Assembly (NCBI RefSeq): GCF_024749285.1
Contig: NZ_CP087196.1
Location: 1,116,001-1,180,000 of the forward strand
Direction: 5' to 3'
DNA: 64,000 nucleotides
DNA from: Pseudomonas sp. B21-015
GTDB taxonomy: Bacteria; Pseudomonadota; Gammaproteobacteria; Pseudomonadales; Pseudomonadaceae
Both the position numbers and the translations under genes were made by a program. The first letter of the stretch is position 1. The number at the start of each line of letters is the position of its first letter. The notes under the pieces are model-generated. The model ran no database searches. It was given only the letters and a program-made list of their open reading frames with translations, and had not been told where the DNA came from. This document shows positions 48,601-55,861 of this stretch, piece by piece.

Positions 48601-51600
48601 GAGTTCGTTGCCGATCATATTGAGTGCCGCAGTACCCAACAGCACGCCATCTTCGACGTTGGCCGACAGGATGTAGCTCACCGTCGTGCGGATCTGGTCG
48701 CGGCCTTCGCCGGTCAGTTCGGTGATTTTGTCGGCGTCGTTGTCGATGATGTAGGTGTCATCGCCACTGCCGCCGACGAGGGTGTCGCCCCCGGCGCCGC
48801 CATCCAGCCAGTCGTCGCCGGCACCGCCCTGCAGGGTGTTGACGTAGGCGTTGCCGAGCAGGGTGTTGTTCAGGTCGTTGCCGATCACGGTGAAGGCACC
48901 GAGGCCGGTGACGGTGACGTTTTCGACGTTCTGCAGGTTGCTTTGGCTGAGGTCGACGGTGCTGGTGGTCGGGGTCGAGGTGTAGCTGATGTTCAGCAGG
49001 TCGCGGCCCTGATCGGCGGTTTCCTGCAGCAGCGCCAGTTCGCCGGCCTGGTCGAGGACGTAGGTGTCGTCGCCGGCGCCGCCGATCAGCGTGTCCAGGC
49101 CGGCCGCGCCGTTGAGGATGTTGTTGCCGCTGTTGCCGGTCAGCACGTTGTTCAGGGCATTGCCGAGGCCGTTGAGGTTGTCGCTGCCGGTGAGGGTGAG
49201 GTTTTCCAGGTTGGCCCCCAGGGTCCAGCTGACCGAGGAGCGCACGGTGTCGATTTCGCTCGCCAGGGTACTGGTCTCGGCGACCACGTCCTTGAGGTTG
49301 TCGACGCTGTAGGTGTCGTTGCCGAAACCGCCGATCATCACGTCGGCACCGCTTCCGCCGTCCAGCACGTTATTGCCGCTGTTGCCGATCAGGCGGTTGC
49401 TCAGCGCATTACCGGTACCGTCCAGATTATCGCCGCCGGTGAGGGTCAGGTTCTCGAGGTTGCTGCCCAGGGTGTAGCTGATCGACGACGCGACCGTGTC
49501 GATCTCGGTCAGCGAGGTACCGCGTTCGATCACCGTGTCGCCGAGGTTGTCGACGAGGTAGGTGTCGTTGCCCGCGCCACCGTCCAGGGTGTCGGCGCCG
49601 GAACCGCCATTGAGGGTGTTGGCGGCGGCGTTGCCGGTGAGGCTGTTGTCGAGTTCGTTGCCGATCATATTGAGTGCCGCAGTACCCAACAGCACGCCGT
49701 CTTCGACGTTGGCCGACAGGATGTAGCTCACCGTCGTGCGGATCTGGTCGCGGCCTTCGCCGGCCAGTTCGGTGATTTTGTCGGCGTCGTTGTCGATGAT
49801 GTAGGTGTCATCGCCACTGCCGCCGACGAGGGTGTCGCCCCCGGCGCCGCCATCCATCCAGTCGTCGCCGGCACCGCCCTGCAGGGTGTTGACGTAGGCG
49901 TTGCCGAGCAGGGTGTTGTTCAGGTCGTTGCCGATCACGGTGAAGGCACCGAGGCCGGTGACGGTGACGTTTTCGACGTTCTGCAGGTTGCTTTGGCTGA
50001 GGTCGACGGTGCTGGTGGTCGGGGTCGAGGTGTAGCTGATGTTCAGCAGGTCGCGGCCCTGATCGGCGGTTTCCTGCAGCAGCGCCAGTTCGCCGGCCTG
50101 GTCGAGGACGTAGGTGTCGTCGCCGGCGCCGCCGATCAGCGTGTCCAGGCCGGCCGCGCCGTTGAGGATGTTGTTGCCGCTGTTGCCGGTCAGCACGTTG
50201 TTCAGGGCATTGCCGAGGCCGTTGAGGTTGTCGCTGCCGGTCAGGGTGAGGTTTTCCAGGTTGGCACCGAGGGTCCAGCTGACCGAGGAGCGCACGGTGT
50301 CGATATCCCACAGCGAGAATCCGGTCTCAATGACCACGTCCTTGAGGTTGTCGACGATGTAGGTGTCGCTGCCGCGGTCGTCGATCATGACGTCGGCGCC
50401 AAGGCCTCCGTCCAGGGTGTTGTCGCCGTAGTTACCGACGAGGCGGTTATTCAGGGCATTACCGGTAGCATTCAGGTCGTCGAAGTTGATAAGGGTCAGG
50501 TTCTCGACGTTACTGCCCAGGGTGTAGCTGATCGACGACGCGACCGTGTCGATTTCGCTCAACGAGGTGCCGCGTTCGATCACCGTGTCGCCGATGTTGT
50601 CGACGTAGTAGGTGTCATTGCCCGCACCGCCGTCCAGGGTGTCGGCCCCACCCCGGCCGTCGAGGATGTTGGCGGCGGCGTTGCCGGTGAGGCTGTTGTC
50701 GAGTTCATTACCTGTGAGGCTCAGCGCTGCAGATCCGAGCAGCTCGCCATCCTCGACGTTGGCTTCCAAAGAGTGGCTCACTGCTGTCTTGATCAGGTCG
50801 TGGCCTTCGCCGGCCAGTTCGGTGACTTGTACACCATTGTTGAACATGACATAGGTGTCATCGCCACTGCCGCCACTGAGTTTGTCAGCCCCGGCCCAGC
50901 CATCCAGCCAGTCGTTGCCGGCCCCACCCAGCAGGGTGTTGTCGTAGTTGTTGCCGATCAGGATGTTATTCAGGTCGTTGCCGATCACGGTGAAGTTGCC
51001 GAGGCCGGTGACGGTGACATCTTCGACGTTTTGCAGGTTGCTTTGGCTGAGATCGACGGTGCTGCCGGCCAGGGTCGAGGTGTAGTTGATGTACAGCAGG
51101 TCGCTGCCTTGATCAACGTCGTCCTGCAGTAGCGCCAGTTCGCCGGCCTGGTCGAGGACGTAAGTGTCGTCGCCGGCGCCGCCGATCAGCGTGTCCAGGC
51201 CGGCCGCGCCGTTGAGGATGTTGTTGCCGGCGTTGCCGGTCAGCACGTTGTTCAGGGCGTTGCCGATACCGGTAAGGTTATCGCTGCCGGTGAGGGTGAG
51301 GTTTTCCAGGTTGGCGCCGAGGGTCCAACTGATCGAGGAGCGCACGGTGTCGATTTCGCTCGCCAGGGTGCTGGTTTCGGTGACTGCGTCCTTGATGTTG
51401 TCGACGATGTAGGTGTCATTGCCGGAGCCACCAATCATCACGTCGGCACCGAGGCTGCCGTCCAACGTGTTATTGCCAGCGTTGCCGGCGAGGCGGTTGC
51501 TCAGCGCATTACCGGTACCGTCCAGATTATCGCTGCCGGTGAGGGTCAGGTTCTCCAGATTGCTGGTGCTGCCCAGGGTGTAGCTGATCGATGACATGAC

Positions 51601-52674
51601 CGTGTCGATTTCGGTTAGCGAGGTGCTGGTTTCCACCACCACGTCATTAACGTTATCCACAACGTAAACGTCGTTGCCTGCACCGCCAATCATGACGTCT
51701 TGGCCGGCACCGCCATCGAGAACGTTGCCCAGCGCATTACCGATCAGCTCATCGTCAAAGGCCGAACCGGTGGCATTTTCGATTTTGGTGCCAAAGGCGA
51801 TCGTCAGCCCGTCATTGATCAGTTCCAGGTTCGCAATGTCGATGAATGCCTTGCCGATGTTGCTGAACTCGCCCTCATTCAGGTTCAGTCTGACGGCCGC
51901 CTGCTGGTTGCTGGCATCGATCGTATCGTTGCCGCCGGCATCCCAGATGGTTTCGAACACTGATTGATCCGGTGCCCAGCTATAGACGTTGTTGCCGGTT
52001 TGCCAAAGCATGTTGGCGCCGTAAACCTTCTGGATAGCGAGAATATCCAGCAGCATCGGTGTCGTCGGCTGATAGGAATACGCATTGTTGTAGCTCATGA
52101 TCGTGTAATGCGAATCATCGAGCAGGGGCGAGATCAGCGTGCTGTTGGATTGGCTCGACTCGAATGGATGCTTGAGGCCCAGGGAATGACCGATTTCATG
52201 CACGAACGTCATGAAGTCGTAGGTGCCTTTGACGGGCGCAGCGTTGTTCGTCTCCGGCCCGATCCAGACATCCCCGCCCGCCGGTGTCCGGTCGGGGAAG
52301 TAGGCCCAGGCAGCGGCGTCGTCGTCCATGTCCCAATAGCCGCCGAATCGCAAGTCGCCCACGGTGTTGATGTTGTCATTGACCAGAGTGAACTTGACGT
52401 TGGCCACGGCGCTCCAGGCGCCAAGCGCACCGGTCACGGCGTTTTGTTGGGCCGATGTCAGGGCAAAACTATTCAGGAACTCGTTGTGGGGGCTGTAATC
52501 AGCAGTGAAATACGACTGGCCGGGTTGGATGAAACTGTAAGTCAGTCGTGTCGCGAATATATCTCCACCGAAGTCAGGGCTCAGCCAGGAGGTGCCGTAG
52601 ATCAGGCTGTCGACTTGTTGGTTGCCGGTCAGAAAAGATGGCTTTGTTAAAACATAACCGCGAGGAGACGACAT
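42664..52674 (-). CDS. Giant RTX protein with N-terminal serralysin-type (M10) zinc protease
   Basis: This is a 3336-residue frame. Residues 30-230 form an M10-type protease with the zinc motif HEIGHSLGLKHP (159-170) and the Met-turn TIMSYN (191-196). About 2900 residues of RTX clusters follow (GGAGNDTY, GGSGADVM types), which bind Ca2+ outside the cell. The C-terminus has the serralysin-like segment ADRFVFNLLSELGKGATSDV and a type I secretion-like end (SANDLVV). There is no N-terminal signal peptide, as expected for type I secretion, but no ABC exporter genes lie in the window. The repeats are 352-residue units (1056 bp). AGGA precedes ATG 52672-52674. The role may be adhesion plus proteolysis. 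Confidence 0.92.
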   Translation of the reverse strand: MSSPRGYVLTKPSFLTGNQQVDSLIYGTSWLSPDFGGDIFATRLTYSFIQPGQSYFTADYSPHNEFLNSFALTSAQQNAVTGALGAWSAVANVKFTLVNDNINTVGDLRFGGYWDMDDDAAAWAYFPDRTPAGGDVWIGPETNNAAPVKGTYDFMTFVHEIGHSLGLKHPFESSQSNSTLISPLLDDSHYTIMSYNNAYSYQPTTPMLLDILAIQKVYGANMLWQTGNNVYSWAPDQSVFETIWDAGGNDTIDASNQQAAVRLNLNEGEFSNIGKAFIDIANLELINDGLTIAFGTKIENATGSAFDDELIGNALGNVLDGGAGQDVMIGGAGNDVYVVDNVNDVVVETSTSLTEIDTVMSSISYTLGSTSNLENLTLTGSDNLDGTGNALSNRLAGNAGNNTLDGSLGADVMIGGSGNDTYIVDNIKDAVTETSTLASEIDTVRSSISWTLGANLENLTLTGSDNLTGIGNALNNVLTGNAGNNILNGAAGLDTLIGGAGDDTYVLDQAGELALLQDDVDQGSDLLYINYTSTLAGSTVDLSQSNLQNVEDVTVTGLGNFTVIGNDLNNILIGNNYDNTLLGGAGNDWLDGWAGADKLSGGSGDDTYVMFNNGVQVTELAGEGHDLIKTAVSHSLEANVEDGELLGSAALSLTGNELDNSLTGNAAANILDGRGGADTLDGGAGNDTYYVDNIGDTVIERGTSLSEIDTVASSISYTLGSNVENLTLINFDDLNATGNALNNRLVGNYGDNTLDGGLGADVMIDDRGSDTYIVDNLKDVVIETGFSLWDIDTVRSSVSWTLGANLENLTLTGSDNLNGLGNALNNVLTGNSGNNILNGAAGLDTLIGGAGDDTYVLDQAGELALLQETADQGRDLLNISYTSTPTTSTVDLSQSNLQNVENVTVTGLGAFTVIGNDLNNTLLGNAYVNTLQGGAGDDWMDGGAGGDTLVGGSGDDTYIIDNDADKITELAGEGRDQIRTTVSYILSANVEDGVLLGTAALNMIGNELDNSLTGNAAANTLNGGSGADTLDGGAGNDTYLVDNLGDTVIERGTSLTEIDTVASSISYTLGSNLENLTLTGGDNLDGTGNALSNRLIGNSGNNVLDGGSGADVMIGGFGNDTYSVDNLKDVVAETSTLASEIDTVRSSVSWTLGANLENLTLTGSDNLNGLGNALNNVLTGNSGNNILNGAAGLDTLIGGAGDDTYVLDQAGELALLQETADQGRDLLNISYTSTPTTSTVDLSQSNLQNVENVTVTGLGAFTVIGNDLNNTLLGNAYVNTLQGGAGDDWLDGGAGGDTLVGGSGDDTYIIDNDADKITELTGEGRDQIRTTVSYILSANVEDGVLLGTAALNMIGNELDNSLTGNAAANTLNGGAGQDLMTGGAGNDVYVVDNVNDVVVETSTSLTEIDTVLSSISYTLGSTSNLEYLTLTGGDNLDGTGNALSNRLIGNSGNNVLDGGSGADVMIGGSGNDTYSVDNLKDVVAETSTLASEIDTVRSSVSWTLGANLENLTLTGSDNLNGLGNALNNVLTGNSGNNILNGAAGLDTLIGGAGDDTYVLDQAGELALLQETADQGRDLLNISYTSTPTTSTVDLSQSNLQNVENVTVTGIGAFTVIGNDLNNTLLGNAYVNTLQGGAGDDWMDGGAGGDTLVGGSGDDTYIIDNDADKITELAGEGRDQIRTTVSYILSANVEDGVLLGTAALNMIGNELDNSLTGNAAANTLNGGAGQDLMTGGAGNDVYVVDNVGDVVVETSTSLTEIDTVLSSISYTLGSTSNLEYLTLTGGDNLDGTGNALSNRLIGNNGNNVLDGGSGVDVMIGGFGNDTYSVDNLKDVVAETSTLASEIDTVRSSVSWTLGANLENLTLTGSDNLNGLGNALNNVLTGNSGSNILNGAAGLDTMIGGAGDDTYVLDQAGELALLQETADQGRDLLNISYTSTPTTSTVDLSQSNLQNVENVTVTGLGAFTVIGNDLNNTLLGNAYVNTLQGGAGDDWLDGGAGGDTLVGGSGDDTYIIDNDADKITELTGEGRDQIRTTVSYILSANVEDGVLLGTAALNMIGNELDNSLTGNAAANTLNGGAGQDLMTGGAGNDVYVVDNVNDVVVETSTSLTEIDTVLSSISYTLGSTSNLEYLTLTGGDNLDGTGNALSNRLIGNSGNNVLDGGSGADVMIGGSGNDTYSVDNLKDVVAETSTLASEIDTVRSSVSWTLGANLENLTLTGSDNLNGLGNALNNVLTGNSGNNILNGAAGLDTLIGGAGDDTYVLDQAGELALLQETADQGRDLLNISYTSTPTTSTVDLSQSNLQNVENVTVTGIGAFTVIGNDLNNTLLGNAYVNTLQGGAGDDWMDGGAGGDTLVGGSGDDTYIIDNDADKITELAGEGRDQIRTTVSYILSANVEDGVLLGTAALNMIGNELDNSLTGNAAANTLNGGAGQDLMTGGAGNDVYVVDNVGDVVVETSTSLTEIDTVLSSISYTLGSTSNLEYLTLTGGDNLDGTGNALSNRLIGNNGNNVLDGGSGVDVMIGGFGNDTYSVDNLKDVVAETSTLASEIDTVRSSVSWTLGANLENLTLTGSDNLNGLGNALNNVLTGNSGSNILNGAAGLDTMIGGAGDDTYVLDQAGELALLQETADQGRDLLNISYTSTPTTSTVDLSQSNLQNVENVTVTGLGAFTVIGNDLNNTLQGNAYVNTLQGGAGDDWLDGGAGGDTLVGGSGDDTYIIDNDADKITELTGEGRDQIRTTVSYILSANVEDGVLLGTAALNMIGNELDNSLTGNAAANTLNGGAGQDLMTGGAGNDVYVVDNVNDVVVETSTSLTEIDTVLSSISYTLGSNVENLTLTGNDNLTGIGNALNNVLIGNNGNNVLEGGSGVDVMIGGFGNDTYSVDNLKDVVAETSTLISEVDTVRSSVSWTLGANLENLTLTGSDNLNGLGNALNNVLTGNGGNNILNGAAGLDTLIGGAGDDTYVLDQAGELALLQETADQGRDLLNISYTSTPTTSTVDLNQSNLQNVENVTVTGIGAFTVIGNDLNNTLLGNAAANILDGKAGADTLDGGAGNDTYLVDNLGDTVIERGTSLTEIDTVMSSISYTLGSNLENLTLTGSDNLDATGNALGNRLIGNSGSNVLEGGTGADLMIGGTGNDTYIVDNLQDAVTETSTLASEIDTVRSSVSWTLGANLENLTLTGSNNLNGVGNTLNNVINGNDGNNLLNGGAGDDLLDGGVGNDLLVGGMGVDTLTGGSGADRFVFNLLSELGKGATSDVITDFSSLQGDKIDLSKLDANMLTSAFNTFTFIDSNAFTGSGQLRFEDHVLYGNVNGTLGADFEIQLVGVDTFSANDLVV
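44191..49085 (-). repeat. Tandem 2112-bp (2 x 1056-bp) near-identical repeats within the RTX gene
   Basis: Bases 44191-46302 recur at 46303-48414, and again in part at 48415-49085. The only difference noticed between the first two was CTTGC versus CGAGC at 44631 and 46743. The two 1056-bp halves of each block differ from each other at scattered sites, so the duplicated unit is the double one. More diverged 1056-bp units continue to about 51700. Confidence 0.88.
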
Positions 52675-52696
52675 TTTTTAATATCCTGAAAGAGCC

Positions 52697-52719
52697 GCGA
52701 CCGTCCTGTATGTGGTCGC
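52697..52719 (-). promoter_or_regulatory. Leader hairpin of the RTX protease gene
   Basis: In the transcript GCGACC-ACATACAGGAC-GGTCGC forms a hairpin with GGA in its loop, about 23 bases before the start codon. A second CAGGA forms the ribosome-binding site. This resembles targets of RsmA/CsrA, which control secreted proteases in Pseudomonas, but the full consensus is not met. Confidence 0.35.
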
Positions 52720-52889
52720 TACAAGAAAGCGATTTTGCATCAGGATCAGCGTCAATTGATATCACATGGCCATTATTTTTTATTTATGACGTCAAAAAAA
52801 TGGCCGGCGAATCTGTGTCGGCGCGCTCCAGTGAGTCTTGAGGAATGCGCGCTGGTATCCTGTTCGAAATTGACTAATCAGGACCTCCC

Positions 52890-53534
52890 ATGAACGCTCC
52901 GACCCCAGCGCTCATCCGCGAAACCTTCCCTGTCGGCCCCCTCCAGTGCAACTGCACAATCATCGGCGACCCCATTACCAAAAAGGCCATCGTCGTCGAC
53001 CCTGGCGGCAATCACGAACTGATCCTCGCTCGCCTCGACGCGTTGGGCTTGAAGGTGGTCAGCATCATCCACACCCACGCGCACCTCGATCATTTCCTGG
53101 CCTCCGGTCAGTTGAAGGAGAAAACTGGCGCAACGCTGCACCTGCATAAGGAAGATCAATTCCTCTGGGACAATCTGGAGATGCAGTGCCAGATGTTCGG
53201 CGTGCCCTACACCCCGGTGCCATCGCCGGATCGCTGGTTGGCCGACGATGAAGAGCTGGCTTGCGGTTGTGGCGTGGCGTTGCACACACCGGGTCATACG
53301 CCCGGTTCCATGAGCTTCTGGTTTTCAGAGGCTAAGCTGCTGATTGCCGGTGACACGTTGTTTCGTCGCGGGGTAGGGCGTACGGATTTGTGGGGTGGCG
53401 ATCAGGCGACCCTCGTGCGTTCGATCAAGCAACGGTTGTATACCCTCGACGAAGAGGCAACCGTGGTGGCCGGGCATGGCCCGGACACCTGTCTGGGCGA
53501 TGAAATGCGCGGCAACCCCTTTGTGCGAGCCTGA
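52890..53534 (+). CDS. MBL-fold hydrolase, YcbL/glyoxalase II-like
   Basis: This 214-residue metallo-beta-lactamase-fold protein has the metal motif HTHAHLDH (near residue 57) and the further ligands in HTPGHTPGS (His), AGDTLF (Asp) and VVAGHGPDT (His). Proteins of this subgroup hydrolyse thioesters such as S-lactoylglutathione; substrate unproven here. The ATG at 52890 begins MNAPTPALIRETFPVGPLQC. It is divergent from the RTX gene, with a 215-base gap. Confidence 0.88.
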   Translation: MNAPTPALIRETFPVGPLQCNCTIIGDPITKKAIVVDPGGNHELILARLDALGLKVVSIIHTHAHLDHFLASGQLKEKTGATLHLHKEDQFLWDNLEMQCQMFGVPYTPVPSPDRWLADDEELACGCGVALHTPGHTPGSMSFWFSEAKLLIAGDTLFRRGVGRTDLWGGDQATLVRSIKQRLYTLDEEATVVAGHGPDTCLGDEMRGNPFVRA

Positions 53535-53651
53535 TGCTGCAGTTGTGAAAGGCACGACGGAATTTTTGGCGTTGCCCATGATCCAACGCCCGCATAGGTT
53601 CATTGCTTAAGTCCGTTGCACCACAGAATGCAAAAAAGTAGGAGCTCCTCC

Positions 53652-54377
53652 ATGTTCACCTCGCGTCGTTTGATTGTTGTCGCTACTGCGGTGGCTCTGT
53701 TGTCTGGTTGTGCATCGCCGAACCCTTATGACAACCAGGGTCAGGCTGATGGTGGCTCCACGGGCATGAGCAAAACCGCCAAATACGGTGGCCTCGGCGC
53801 CCTGGCCGGTGCGCTGGCCGGTGCAGCCATCAGTCACGATAACCGTGGCAAGGGTGCGCTGATTGGTGCCGCCGTGGTGGGGGCTTCCGCCGCCGGTTAC
53901 GGTTACTACGCCGACCAGCAGGAGAAAAAACTGCGGGCCAGCATGGCCAACACTGGGGTTGAAGTGCAGCGTCAGGGCGATCAGATCAAGCTGATCATGC
54001 CGGGCAACATCACGTTCGCCACCGATTCGGCGAACATCGCGTCGAGCTTCTACCAGCCGCTGAATAATCTGGCGGGCTCGCTCAAGGAGTTCAACCAGAA
54101 CCAGATCGAGATCGTCGGCTACACCGACAGCACCGGCAGCCGTCAGCACAACATGGACTTGTCCCAGCGTCGCGCCCAGAGCGTGGCGACGTACCTGACC
54201 TCCCAGGGTGTCAGCGGCACCAACCTGTCGGCGCGTGGTGCCGGGCCGGATAATCCGATTGCCAGTAACGGCGATGTCAATGGCCGGGCACAGAACCGCC
54301 GCGTCGAGGTCAACCTGAAGGCGATTCCAGGTCAGGAATATCAGCAGCAGGGCCAGCCTGTTCAGCAGTATCAGTAA
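53652..54377 (+). CDS. OmpA-family lipoprotein with glycine-zipper (YiaD-like)
   Basis: This 241-residue lipoprotein has the signal MFTSRRLIVVATAVALLSGC (Cys20). A Gly/Ala-rich zipper segment (GGLGALAGALAGAAISHD) and a C-terminal OmpA peptidoglycan-binding domain follow (IEIVGYTDSTGSRQHNMDLS, RRAQSVATYL, NRRVEVNL). It anchors the outer membrane to peptidoglycan. The tail is Gln-rich. The ATG at 53652 follows TAGGAG. A terminator follows the gene. Confidence 0.9.
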   Translation: MFTSRRLIVVATAVALLSGCASPNPYDNQGQADGGSTGMSKTAKYGGLGALAGALAGAAISHDNRGKGALIGAAVVGASAAGYGYYADQQEKKLRASMANTGVEVQRQGDQIKLIMPGNITFATDSANIASSFYQPLNNLAGSLKEFNQNQIEIVGYTDSTGSRQHNMDLSQRRAQSVATYLTSQGVSGTNLSARGAGPDNPIASNGDVNGRAQNRRVEVNLKAIPGQEYQQQGQPVQQYQ

Positions 54378-54402
54378 CAGCCTGACTGAATCCCAGGCGT
54401 AC

Positions 54403-54442
54403 AAAAAACCGCCCGATCCTCAACAGATCGAGCGGTTTTTTT
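54403..54442 (+). terminator. Intrinsic terminator of the OmpA-family gene
   Basis: The stem AACCGCCCGATC / GATCGAGCGGTT has one mismatch and a run of eight T. Confidence 0.88.
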
Positions 54443-54458
54443 TGTCTGCTCAGGCCCT

Positions 54459-54540
54459 ATCGCGAGCAGGCTCGCTCCCACATTAGACCGAGTTGCTGGA
54501 TCGGTACGCGGTCATATGTGGGAGCGAGCCTGCTCGCGAT
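54459..54540. repeat. REP-type inverted pair
   Basis: TATCGCGAGCAGGCTCGCTC and its complement flank about 32 bases. The pair lies between two terminators of convergent genes. Confidence 0.88.
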
Positions 54541-54571
54541 GAGGCCCGCGCTGGCAAAAGCCATCAGAAAC

Positions 54572-54610
54572 AAAAAAGCCCTCGGACAATCGCTTGTCCG
54601 AGGGCTTTTT
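54572..54610 (-). terminator. Intrinsic terminator of zapG/yhcB
   Basis: AAAAAAGCCCTCGGACAA-TCGC-TTGTCCGAGGGCTTTTT is a 12-bp perfect stem with A and T runs on both sides, usable in either direction. Confidence 0.92.
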
Positions 54611-54628
54611 GTGTCGCGCGAAACCTGA

Positions 54629-55063
54629 TTACTTCTTCAGGCCGTAATGCTCATCGAGCATGCCCGGCGCGTTCGGGGCTTTGGGGGCGTAGTCGCGAGG
54701 CGGCTCCTGATCGCGCGGTGGCGTCAGGCGCTCCCGTGGAGCCTGCGCCGCGTCGGCGTGCAGGGCAGCCAGCAAGCGTTGGCGAGTCTGCTCGTCCAGG
54801 GCCAGACGGTTGGCACCCTCGGTGAGATGATCCTGCACTTCCTGATAGCTTTGAGTCAGTTTCTTGACCAGTGTTGCAGTGCTGTTGAAGTGGGTGACCA
54901 CTTCGTTCTGGTAACTGTCAAAACGTTCCTGAATATCATCCAGCTGACGTTGCGTGCGGTTAGGCGCGGCATTCGGCACCAGGCGAGCGATCAGGAATCC
55001 AATGGCGACACCCACAACCAGGGCAAGAGTCGGCAACAACCAAACTAAGAGCGAGTGTTCCAC
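54629..55063 (-). CDS. zapG: YhcB (ZapG)-family cell-division/envelope protein
   Basis: This 144-residue protein has one N-terminal membrane helix (LLVWLLPTLALVVGVAIGFL), a coiled-coil region (RQLDDIQERFDSYQNEVVTH) and a proline-rich tail. This is the DUF1043/YhcB layout. E. coli YhcB links division and envelope growth. In E. coli yhcB lies beside zapE and rpsI-rplM. Here the same genes lie close together but are separated by a hydrolase and trpS. The TMEM-like start is clear at 55061-55063. Confidence 0.87.
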   Translation of the reverse strand: MEHSLLVWLLPTLALVVGVAIGFLIARLVPNAAPNRTQRQLDDIQERFDSYQNEVVTHFNSTATLVKKLTQSYQEVQDHLTEGANRLALDEQTRQRLLAALHADAAQAPRERLTPPRDQEPPRDYAPKAPNAPGMLDEHYGLKK

Positions 55064-55207
55064 GAGTCCTTCCTCTATAAACGGCTTTGCTTTACGTTAA
55101 CGGCTCGAACCTGCGCTGTATACCGCGATTCACTCGCAATAGATTGGCACAGACAATTGGCTAGACGAGTCGACCCGATTCGAGGTCACGGAGTTCCTTC
55201 CTTGCTT

Positions 55208-55837
55208 ATGCGCGAAACCCCTGTAGTGATTGATGGCCCGGTCGGCCAACTCGAAGCACTTTACCTGGACAACGACCAGCCCCGCGGCCTGGCGCTGATC
55301 TGCCACCCGAACCCGGTGCAGGGCGGCACCATGCTCAACAAGGTCGTCTCGACCTTGCAGCGCACCGCGCGCGACGCCGGTTTGATTACCTTGCGTTTCA
55401 ACTACCGTGGCGTCGGCGCCAGTGAAGGCAAGCACGACATGGGCACCGGCGAAGTCGACGATGCCCAGGCGGTGGCCGAGTGGCTGCGGGCCAAACATCC
55501 AGAAATACCTTTGACCCTGTTCGGTTTCTCCTTCGGCGGTTTTGTGGCAGCAAGTCTCGGCGGGCGTCTGGAAGCCGGGGGCGAGCAGCTCAAGCATCTG
55601 TTCATGGTCGCGCCTGCCGTCATGCGCCTGGGCGATCAGGATCAACTGCCGCACCAAGGTGCATTGACCCTGATCCAGCCGGAAACCGACGAAGTCATCG
55701 ATCCGCAGCTCGTTTACGACTGGTCCGACGCACTCGATCGCCCCCATGAGCTGCTGAAAGTGGCAGAATGCGGACACTTTTTTCATGGCAAGCTGACCGA
55801 TCTCAAGGATCTGATCCTGCCGCGTCTTTCGAATTGA
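55208..55837 (+). CDS. Alpha/beta hydrolase (YsgA/DUF-type serine hydrolase)
   Basis: This 209-residue hydrolase has the nucleophile elbow GFSFGG, an early CHPNPVQGG segment, RFNYRGVGASEG and a late His in ECGHFFHGK. The acid is probably the Asp of the PETDEVIDP segment. This is the family of small hydrolases seen next to trpS in Pseudomonas; the substrate is unknown. The ATG at 55208 begins the conserved part; an open extension to 55055 overlaps the divergent zapG start. trpS starts 24 bases after its stop. Confidence 0.85.
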   Translation: MRETPVVIDGPVGQLEALYLDNDQPRGLALICHPNPVQGGTMLNKVVSTLQRTARDAGLITLRFNYRGVGASEGKHDMGTGEVDDAQAVAEWLRAKHPEIPLTLFGFSFGGFVAASLGGRLEAGGEQLKHLFMVAPAVMRLGDQDQLPHQGALTLIQPETDEVIDPQLVYDWSDALDRPHELLKVAECGHFFHGKLTDLKDLILPRLSN

Positions 55838-55861
55838 TTGCAGTCTGACAAGCGATTACCC

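Noticed and set aside
48544..51132. An 862-residue open frame opposite the RTX gene, plus five shorter relatives (44320, 45376, 46432, 47488 and others)
   Set aside because: These are antisense shadows of the repeated RTX codons. They recur with the 1056-bp period, have no ribosome-binding sites, and their low-complexity Val/Ala/Gly composition follows from the opposite strand.
42664..52674. Possible CRISPR or satellite array
   Set aside because: The periodicity (27-bp-like RTX and 1056-bp units) is protein-coding and continuous in one frame; there are no short palindromic repeats with unique spacers.
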